This document shows positions 1 through 5,256 of a stretch of DNA of 9,591 nt, piece by piece. The notes under the pieces are model-generated. The model was not told where the DNA came from. It made no database searches and saw only the letters and a program-made list of their open reading frames with translations. Both the position numbers and the translations under genes were made by a program. The DNA is taken from positions 1 through 9,591 of the forward strand of contig CAMDZY010000059.1 of NCBI GenBank assembly GCA_945910975.1, written 5' to 3'. The stretch's first letter is position 1. Each line of letters opens with the position of its first letter. This DNA is from an uncultured Clostridia bacterium (GTDB lineage Bacteria > Bacillota > Clostridia > Oscillospirales > Oscillospiraceae).

Positions 1-211
1 AAAGTTCATCGCGGTCAATTTTGGCGATGATACTGCGGGCGTTGTTGTAATTTGTGATATAGGTTGGATCCTCGGAGAGAATATATCCAACGATTTGATT
101 GATTGGATTATATCCCTTTTCGCTGAGGGAATGATACACAGAGGTCAAATTCCGTTTCATCTCTGTTTCAGCGTCGGCAGGAACAACAAATTTAATGGTG
201 CTATCGTCCAA
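1..211 (-). CDS. ireB: IreB-family regulatory phosphoprotein (UPF0297), C-terminus cut off by the window edge
   Basis: About 70 residues are visible, beginning MDDSTIKFVVPADAE and containing the family signature block EKGYNPINQIVGYILSEDP followed by YITNYNNARSIIAKIDRDEL. From family knowledge, IreB is a small cytosolic protein of about 85-90 residues. In Enterococcus it is phosphorylated on threonines by the Ser/Thr kinase IreK and affects cephalosporin resistance. The last 15-20 residues are missing here. I chose TTG at 211 as the start. It has a strong GAGGAGG site 8 bases upstream, and the only other in-frame candidate, ATG at 241, abuts the predicted -10 box and would lie upstream of the transcript start. 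In many Firmicutes this gene sits between alaS and ruvX. Here the upstream neighbour is an unrelated redox enzyme and the gene has its own promoter; what follows is outside the window. Identification is confident; function in this organism is inferred from the family. Confidence 0.93.
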   Translation of the reverse strand, partial: MDDSTIKFVVPADAETEMKRNLTSVYHSLSEKGYNPINQIVGYILSEDPTYITNYNNARSIIAKIDRDEL

Positions 212-216
212 AATGT

Positions 217-226
217 CCACCTCCTC
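217..226 (-). promoter_or_regulatory. Strong ribosome binding site deciding the TTG start of ireB
   Basis: On the minus strand the sequence reads GAGGAGGTGG, a near-perfect Shine-Dalgarno match. The core ends 8 bases before TTG at 211. No comparable site precedes the in-frame ATG at 241, so this site supports the shorter protein. Confidence 0.75.
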
Positions 227-241
227 GGTCGAATTACTCAT

Positions 242-270
242 ATCATATACCATTTTTCATAAAAAGTAAA
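242..270 (-). promoter_or_regulatory. Predicted sigma-A-type promoter of ireB
   Basis: The minus strand shows a -35 box TTTACT (265-270), a 17-base spacer and a -10 box TATGAT (242-247). A start point about 7 bases downstream would lie near 235, giving a leader of about 24 bases to the TTG start. The overlapping TTGACT two bases further upstream would need a spacer of 22 for the same -10 box, so it is less likely. Confidence 0.6.
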
Positions 271-283
271 GTCAAAATAAGGC

Positions 284-294
284 GAAATTGTGCA
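284..294. repeat. Copy 1 of an 11-bp direct repeat
   Basis: GAAATTGTGCA on the plus strand (TGCACAATTTC on the minus strand), 14 bases upstream of the predicted ireB -35 box. An identical copy lies at 380-390. It may be a regulator site or chance; nothing in the sequence names a regulator. Confidence 0.45.
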
Positions 295-337
295 GTTTTC
301 CATTACTTTTTTGTCACGGAATCAAGTACACTTTGAA

Positions 338-350
338 AAGCGCTGCGCTT
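338..350. repeat. 13-bp perfect inverted repeat
   Basis: AAGCGC-T-GCGCTT with a one-base centre lies in the noncoding stretch between the redox-gene terminator and the ireB promoter. It is not followed by a T-run on either strand, so it is not a clear terminator. The single-base centre is too tight for a normal RNA hairpin unless inner pairs open. It could be a dimeric protein-binding site. Confidence 0.35.
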
Positions 351-379
351 GGGGGGAATTACCTTCCTATTTATTGCCG

Positions 380-390
380 GAAATTGTGCA
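380..390. repeat. Copy 2 of the 11-bp direct repeat
   Basis: Identical to GAAATTGTGCA at 284-294, with starts 96 bases apart, close to nine helical turns. It lies just downstream of the terminator at 419-458 in the sense of minus-strand transcription. Apart from the two repeat copies, the palindrome and the promoter, I see nothing in the 212-418 noncoding stretch. Confidence 0.45.
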
Positions 391-418
391 AAAAATACTT
401 GCCGATCATTCTGTGCGT

Positions 419-458
419 AAAAAGTCGCCGGGGATGCTAAAAGTTTAGTACCCCCGGC
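419..458 (-). terminator. Rho-independent terminator after the redox fusion gene
   Basis: On the minus strand GCCGGGG (452-458) pairs with CCCCGGC (427-433). An inner CTAA/TTAG stem closes a small loop, and the hairpin is followed by a TTTTT run at 419-423. It lies about 14 bases past the stop codon at 472-474, so it ends the single-gene unit and separates it from ireB. Confidence 0.88.
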
Positions 459-471
459 AATTAGTTTTGTA

Positions 472-3045
472 TCAGCAGGTTGCGCCGCCTTTGACGGTTT
501 TGCGCAGAATTGCGGATTTGTCGATTTGCGTGTTGAGCAGCTTGTCCTCCACATAGTCGAAGCCAAGACGGTTGATGGTGTCGGCAAAGCGTTCGCCGGT
601 CAAGCCCTCGTCACGGAAGAACAAGATGGCCTTTTCCACCACATCCAGGACTTCTTCCTCCGAGGTGAAAATTTTGCGCAGCGGCTGGCCGTGGGCAATG
701 CGCTTGCCCCAGCGTCCGCCGATGTAAATCTTGTAGCCCTCGCGGTATTCCTCCAGCGCGCCAAACGGGCACTTGCCCTTGCAGCGGCCGCAGTTATTGC
801 AGGCATTGGGGTCGATTTGGATCTTGCCATCGGCAACCTTGGCCACGTGAACCGGGCAGTTTGCTTCCACCTGGCACTTCTTACAGCCACGGCATTTGCT
901 GATGTCCACCAGCGGCACACGCTGGCCAACGATGCCCAAGTCGTTCAAGTCCGGCTTAACACAGTTGTTGGGGCAGCCGCCGACCGCAATTTTAAATTTA
1001 TGCGGCAAGGTCACATCGTGATAGCCCACATAGAAGCGCTCGTGCAGCTTTTCGGACAAGCCGTAGGAATCCAGCAGACCATATTGGCAGGTCGTACCCT
1101 TGCAGGACACCACCGGACGCACCAAGCTGCCGGTGCCGCCGGTTTGCAGACCGTGCTGCTGCAAAAATTCGATGGTTGCGGGGATATCGTCGTAGTGAAC
1201 GCCCTGAATTTCCAGCGTCAGACGCGTGGTCATGGTCACGGCGCCGGTGCCGAACTTCTCGGCGGCTTCGGCAATCACGCGGTGTTCCTCGGACGTAATT
1301 TTGCCGTTGCGGGTGATGACACGAACGTTGAAAATATCGTCATAGCGCTTATCCTGCAAGCAGCCGAGCGCTTTGACCTGTTTGATCTCCATCGGCGTCA
1401 GCTTGCTGCCGGCGCTGCGCGCCTTGACAACGTTGACAAAGACGCCGCCCTCCAGCACGCGGGTATTGGTGTAGCCCAGCGCCTTGAGGCGATTTTGCAG
1501 GAAGTAGCCGCGCTTGCCCTTGGTGCAAACCAGCAGCAAGCGATCGTCCAGCCCCAGCCCGTCCACGGGTGCATTGACCTTGGTCAAATCAACCCAAGTT
1601 GCGCCGGGAATCTTTGCTTCCGGCTGGACATCAATAACACGGTAATCCTTCGCCGCACCGGCTGCATATTCGGCCGGCGTGAAGGTTTCAAACGCACCTG
1701 CGAGCTTGTTTTCGAGTATGTAGCACGCCTGTACAAACGGATGGATAGCCGTGGAGAACGGCGGTGCATAGGCAAAATCCATCGTGTCAAAATCTTCCAG
1801 CTTTGCCTGCATACACAGACCGGCAACTGCAATATCCACCATTTTATCCACCGCGCCCGCGCCGAGTACCTGAATGCCAAGCAGGCGGTGGGTTTTGCGG
1901 TCTGCAATCAGTTTGGTCACAAAGCTGGATGCATCCTCGTAATAATGTGCCTTGTCGTCCGTGACACAGGTCACGCTGACAGGCTCGAAACCTGCATCCT
2001 TGGCCTGGGCTTCGGTCAGGCCGGTTCTGCCCGCGTTCAAGTCCTCCGCCAGACGAACCACGCCGGTACCAAGGCAACCGCCGTAAGCGGCGTCCTCGCC
2101 GGTCAGGTTCTTTGCCAGACAGCGGCCGGTAATGTTGGCGGTGGAGCCCATGGCAGACCACTGTCCCTTGCCGGTGATACGGTTAAATACCTGTGCGCAG
2201 TCGCCCACGGCATAGATATCCGCCAGATTTGTTTTTTGATGTGCATCGACCACGATCGTGCCGCGGTTCATTTCCAAGCCCGAATCCTGCAAGAAGCGGG
2301 TCGCCGGGCGCACGCCGATGGCAAGCACCACCACATCGCCCTGCACAGTACCGACATTTGTACGGATACCGGTCGCCCTGTCCTCGCCGGTCACGGCCTC
2401 CAAAGCGGCGCCGGTGAGAATACGCATTCCCTTAGCCTGTAACCGACGGCGAATGTAGTCAGCCATTTCCGGGTCAAACAAATTGGGCATGACCTGGCTT
2501 GCCATATCTGCAACCGTCACGCTCAGACCCTTTGCCATCAGGTTTTCGGCAATCTCCAGACCGATAAAGCCACCGCCGACCACAACGGCACTGCGGCAGT
2601 GGTTCTGTTCGACATAGCTGCGCAGACCTGTGGCATCGTCCGGTGTACGCATGGTAAACACACCGGCAAGATCGGTGCCGGCAACGGGCGGCACAAAGGG
2701 TTCTGCGCCGGTGGCAATGATCAGCCTGTCATAGTCTACCGAAGCTGTTTCTCCGGTCGCCACATTTTTTAACGTAACTTGTTTTTTCTGTGCGTCAACC
2801 GCAATCGCTTCCATTCCGGTCTTGACGTTTACGCCGGTCAATGCGGAATACTTGGCGGGCGTATTGACAATCAATTCCTCCCGCGTGGCGATGCTGCCGC
2901 CCACATAGTAGGGCAAGCCACAGCCTGCATAGGAGATATCCTGCGCTTTGGTGTAGACCATTACCTGTGCCGAACGGTCTTGACGCATGAGCTTGGCAGC
3001 GGCTTTTGTGCCGGCTGCTACGCCGCCGATGACAACAACATTCAT
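472..3045 (-). CDS. CoA-disulfide-reductase-like flavoprotein fused to rhodanese and a siroheme/[4Fe-4S] sulfite/nitrite-reductase module
   Basis: 857 residues in three modules. Residues 1-450 are a class-III pyridine nucleotide-disulfide oxidoreductase: FAD motif at 5-12 (IGGVAAG), redox cysteine C42 in SYAGCGLPYYVGG, NAD(P)H motif VVVGGGFIGLE at 154-164, second FAD motif DIYAVGDCA near 276-284, dimer domain to about 445. Residues about 455-545 are a short rhodanese domain with catalytic C507 in VCTKGKRG. Residues about 548-857 are a minimal siroheme reductase: C648/C653 and C691/C695 ligate siroheme-[4Fe-4S], R608 lies in the TTRLTLEI stretch, and two ferredoxin clusters use C718/C721/C724/C730 and C749/C752/C755/C759. 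The plausible reaction is cytosolic NAD(P)H-driven reduction of a sulfur compound (persulfide, polysulfide or sulfite) or nitrite; the substrate is inferred. The chain is similar in length and plan to NirB, but rhodanese replaces the BFD [2Fe-2S] region. Start ATG follows AAGGAGAG; single-gene unit with its own promoter and terminator. Confidence 0.92.
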   Translation of the reverse strand: MNVVVIGGVAAGTKAAAKLMRQDRSAQVMVYTKAQDISYAGCGLPYYVGGSIATREELIVNTPAKYSALTGVNVKTGMEAIAVDAQKKQVTLKNVATGETASVDYDRLIIATGAEPFVPPVAGTDLAGVFTMRTPDDATGLRSYVEQNHCRSAVVVGGGFIGLEIAENLMAKGLSVTVADMASQVMPNLFDPEMADYIRRRLQAKGMRILTGAALEAVTGEDRATGIRTNVGTVQGDVVVLAIGVRPATRFLQDSGLEMNRGTIVVDAHQKTNLADIYAVGDCAQVFNRITGKGQWSAMGSTANITGRCLAKNLTGEDAAYGGCLGTGVVRLAEDLNAGRTGLTEAQAKDAGFEPVSVTCVTDDKAHYYEDASSFVTKLIADRKTHRLLGIQVLGAGAVDKMVDIAVAGLCMQAKLEDFDTMDFAYAPPFSTAIHPFVQACYILENKLAGAFETFTPAEYAAGAAKDYRVIDVQPEAKIPGATWVDLTKVNAPVDGLGLDDRLLLVCTKGKRGYFLQNRLKALGYTNTRVLEGGVFVNVVKARSAGSKLTPMEIKQVKALGCLQDKRYDDIFNVRVITRNGKITSEEHRVIAEAAEKFGTGAVTMTTRLTLEIQGVHYDDIPATIEFLQQHGLQTGGTGSLVRPVVSCKGTTCQYGLLDSYGLSEKLHERFYVGYHDVTLPHKFKIAVGGCPNNCVKPDLNDLGIVGQRVPLVDISKCRGCKKCQVEANCPVHVAKVADGKIQIDPNACNNCGRCKGKCPFGALEEYREGYKIYIGGRWGKRIAHGQPLRKIFTSEEEVLDVVEKAILFFRDEGLTGERFADTINRLGFDYVEDKLLNTQIDKSAILRKTVKGGATC

Positions 3046-3052
3046 GATCTTT

Positions 3053-3060
3053 CTCTCCTT
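3053..3060 (-). promoter_or_regulatory. Ribosome binding site of the redox fusion gene
   Basis: AAGGAGAG on the minus strand, 7 bases before the ATG at 3045, fixes this start. No earlier in-frame start fits within the short predicted leader. Confidence 0.7.
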
Positions 3061-3078
3061 ATATAAAATTCTGGCTTG

Positions 3079-3107
3079 ATTTTAACATCCTTTTTTTATA
3101 AATGCAA
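3079..3107 (-). promoter_or_regulatory. Predicted sigma-A-type promoter of the redox fusion gene
   Basis: The minus strand reads TTGCAT (3102-3107), a 17-base spacer and TAAAAT (3079-3084). The implied start point near 3072 gives a leader of about 26 bases, too short for a riboswitch. I see no clear Rex, FNR or Fur-type palindrome around it, so its control cannot be read from the sequence. Confidence 0.65.
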
Positions 3108-3140
3108 CGGTAACTTTTCCTTATTTGCACACTTTTCGAT

Positions 3141-4289
3141 TTAATCGTTATCCGATGGATCCGACTCTGTTGGCTCCGATTCCGGTGCTTGTGACGCATC
3201 CGGCTCCGGCTGTGTATCGCAGACAGGATAAGCCGCGGCGTCCCACGCATAGCCGGTCATCTGTGCATCGGAATACAACTGCGGTGTGATCTGGCCGGTT
3301 TGCCATTGCTGCATCAGGTCGATATGGTAATACTTGCCGTCAACCGCAACAATGTTCCAGCAGTACGGCGCATCCTCCCTTGTCCCGGTCACAAGATAGC
3401 ATTCCAACTCGGAGCGTTCCGCCGTGTTATACAGCACCGATGCAAAGCCTTTGTTGCCGGCTTGCTTTCGGCACAAAAGGCCGTAGGCCGGTGTTGTGGT
3501 CGTATCCGTCTGCTGATAGTCGCTGCGCGTGATCAAATATTCACACAGCCGTGTCAGCCGCTGCAAATCTCCCCTGACCGCAGAGGCATACGTGCCGGCA
3601 GAGGCGCACACGGTGGAAACATTGCCCAGCATGGCGCGCATATCATCGCGGTTGTTGTTGTAGCCGAAGTGCATCTCCACGATTCTTGTCGTTCCGATTT
3701 CCGGGTAAACCTCCACCGTGACCTTGGGGATCTCCACGACCCGGCAGGGCTGTTCCAGGCAGTGTTGGCACGCCTTTGATGCAAAATCCGTGTCGGAATA
3801 CTGTTCGATTTTAAGTGTGATGGCAACGTCAAAGTTATTCAGTGCGCGGTCGATCAGCTGCTGCGCCCTGTCCACGTCCTGCACTTCCACAATGGACGCG
3901 ATCTCCTCCGCCGAGCGGCGGTAAACCATGTCGAGCTTCAAAATCACCGCGTCGCCCTGTTCGATCACATCGTAGTCCGCATAGTCCACGGCATAGGCAT
4001 AGACCGGCTCCAGCGCCAGACGCCGCATGATGCCGGAAACGCTCTGCTTAATGTCCCCGCGAAAATTGGTCACATCGATCCGATTTTGCGCAGAACCGTC
4101 CCGCACGAGCGATAAAACCACGTCGGTCAGCGAGTTTACGTCGGTTGCGCTGTAAATTTCTTCCTCCTGCGCGCTTGCGGTCGGAACCGGCGCAGGATGC
4201 TCTGAAACGACGCGGTATTCATTTTGAATCCAGCCACAGCCGGACAGCGCTGCCAACAGCAGGCACAACACAGCCAGACGCCACTTCAC
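3141..4289 (-). CDS. Lipoprotein with a degenerate transglutaminase-like domain
   Basis: 382 residues from a GTG start at 4289. This start gives a clean lipoprotein signal peptide: MKWR, a hydrophobic stretch (5-15), then lipobox LSGC with C18 as the predicted lipidated residue. An upstream in-frame start at 4379 would add 30 residues overlapping the preceding gene and bury the signal, so I rejected it. The mature protein should be anchored outside the membrane. Residues about 265-345 look like a transglutaminase-like fold (YG...GNKGFAS...YCWNIVAVDGKYYHIDL). However, the usual nucleophile Cys position is N279 and the usual His of HAWN is Y309; only Asp (D324) is kept. The middle region (about 45-255) is unrecognised and carries a CxxCxxxxC cluster (C174, C177, C182). 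The tail from about 357 is rich in Pro, Glu, Asp and Ser. The gene starts 13 bases after the YitT-family gene, so the two are probably cotranslated. Function unknown; a noncatalytic binding role is inference. Confidence 0.8.
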   Translation of the reverse strand: MKWRLAVLCLLLAALSGCGWIQNEYRVVSEHPAPVPTASAQEEEIYSATDVNSLTDVVLSLVRDGSAQNRIDVTNFRGDIKQSVSGIMRRLALEPVYAYAVDYADYDVIEQGDAVILKLDMVYRRSAEEIASIVEVQDVDRAQQLIDRALNNFDVAITLKIEQYSDTDFASKACQHCLEQPCRVVEIPKVTVEVYPEIGTTRIVEMHFGYNNNRDDMRAMLGNVSTVCASAGTYASAVRGDLQRLTRLCEYLITRSDYQQTDTTTTPAYGLLCRKQAGNKGFASVLYNTAERSELECYLVTGTREDAPYCWNIVAVDGKYYHIDLMQQWQTGQITPQLYSDAQMTGYAWDAAAYPVCDTQPEPDASQAPESEPTESDPSDND

Positions 4290-4302
4290 GACTTTCCCAC
4301 CC

Positions 4303-5172
4303 TTACAAATCGTTAATATCGTACCGCTTGAAGCCATCTCCCAGCACTTGATGCGCATCCTGCAAAATGACAAACGCATTGGGGTCGATGCTGTGAACCA
4401 ACTCCTTTAGCTCCGCCACCTGCTTGCGCTTCATGGCGCACAGCAAAATGGACTTGTCCTTTCGCGTATAAAAGCCCTGTGCATCGATCAGCGTAACGCC
4501 GCGATCCAAGTCCTTGTCAATTCTGGTGGCGATCTCCTCAAAGCTGTCAGAGATGATCCATGCAACCTTGGAATAATCCGCGCCATAGACCACCTTGTCC
4601 AGGACAAGGGAGCTGACGGTCAGCGTGATTGCGCTGTAGAGCGTATTGTTGACATCTTTAAAGACAACGCCGGTCAGGGTAATGACCACAATATCCATCA
4701 TCAGCATGACCTTGCCGATTGGCACATTGCGCATCACGCGCTTGAGCAGTCTGCCGAGAATATCCGTGCCGCCTGTGGAGGCTCCCTCGGCAAATACGAT
4801 ACCCAGACCCGCACCGGTCACCGCACCGCCCAGCAGCGCGCTGACCATCATATCAATATGCATCACCGGCAAAATGGGCGCGAGATAGTCGATCAGCACG
4901 GACGACACGGTCATACCGATCAGAGAGCCAAAGAAAAACTGCCTGCCGACCTTTTTCAGGCCGAGGATAAACAGCGGAATATTGATTGCAGCACTTAAAA
5001 CACCAATGCTGGTAAAATCCCACACATTCAAAATAACCATAGCAAGACCGGAAATGCCGCCGCAGTTAATGCCGTTCGGCGACAAAAACAAGTCAAAACC
5101 GAGGGCAAACATGGCGCTGCCAAACACGATCAGCGCATATCTGCGCGCTTCTCCCAAAACCTTATATTTCAA
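4303..5172 (-). CDS. YitT-family membrane protein (DUF161 membrane domain plus C-terminal DUF2179)
   Basis: 289 residues, the usual length for the family. The N-terminal two thirds contain about six hydrophobic segments (roughly 12-30, 37-50, 53-70, 78-98, 103-127 and 150-190, the last perhaps two). The family-typical motifs SPNGINCGGISGLA (31-44) and GASTGGTDILGR (130-141) are present. From about 195 the soluble DUF2179 domain follows, including GVTLIDAQGFYTRKDK and the end stretch LQDAHQVLGDGF. Bacillus members include YitT, YqfU and YpjC. Their transported substrate or role is not established, so none is given here. The start is TTG at 5172, backed by GGAGGGAG upstream; the next in-frame Met (M21) lies inside the first membrane segment. 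It lies 84 bases after the topoisomerase A gene, with only a weak 4-bp stem between them, so cotranscription is likely. Confidence 0.9.
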   Translation of the reverse strand: MKYKVLGEARRYALIVFGSAMFALGFDLFLSPNGINCGGISGLAMVILNVWDFTSIGVLSAAINIPLFILGLKKVGRQFFFGSLIGMTVSSVLIDYLAPILPVMHIDMMVSALLGGAVTGAGLGIVFAEGASTGGTDILGRLLKRVMRNVPIGKVMLMMDIVVITLTGVVFKDVNNTLYSAITLTVSSLVLDKVVYGADYSKVAWIISDSFEEIATRIDKDLDRGVTLIDAQGFYTRKDKSILLCAMKRKQVAELKELVHSIDPNAFVILQDAHQVLGDGFKRYDINDL

Positions 5173-5177
5173 ATACG

Positions 5178-5185
5178 CTCCCTCC
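5178..5185 (-). promoter_or_regulatory. Ribosome binding site supporting the TTG start of the YitT-family gene
   Basis: GGAGGGAG on the minus strand; its GGAGGG core lies 7 bases before TTG at 5172. The rest of the 84-base gap (5173-5256) holds no convincing promoter or terminator. Confidence 0.65.
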
Positions 5186-5256
5186 CACGGGTTTTATCCT
5201 GATATTTCAATCAAAACGGTTTTTTGCAAAAGCGGAAGAATTCCCAAAAGGACGTA

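Noticed and set aside
303..587. 94-codon open frame on the minus strand spanning the end of the redox gene and the terminator
   Set aside because: It overlaps the certain coding frame and crosses the strong terminator at 419-458. It has no ribosome binding site and no recognisable domain.
526..2442. A 638-codon open frame on the plus strand, antisense to the redox fusion gene
   Set aside because: It lies wholly opposite a gene with clear domains and catalytic motifs. Its translation is rich in Ala, His, Gln and Val with no recognisable domain, as expected for the reverse of a GC-rich coding frame, and I see no promoter or ribosome binding site for it.
3058..3107. Possible redox-regulator operator (Rex or FNR type) near the redox gene promoter
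   Set aside because: I looked for TTGTGA-n6-TCACAA and TTGAT-n4-ATCAA type palindromes and found none within the promoter or leader.
3136..3155. Small inverted repeat CGATT-A-AATCG at the lipoprotein stop codon
   Set aside because: The stem is AT-rich, five base pairs with a one-base centre, and is followed by A-residues rather than T on the coding strand, so it is not a terminator.
4290..4379. N-terminal extension of the lipoprotein gene to an upstream start at 4379
   Set aside because: It would overlap the YitT-family gene by 77 bases and place 30 residues ahead of a clean lipoprotein signal peptide. GTG at 4289 places the lipobox cysteine at residue 18, as expected.
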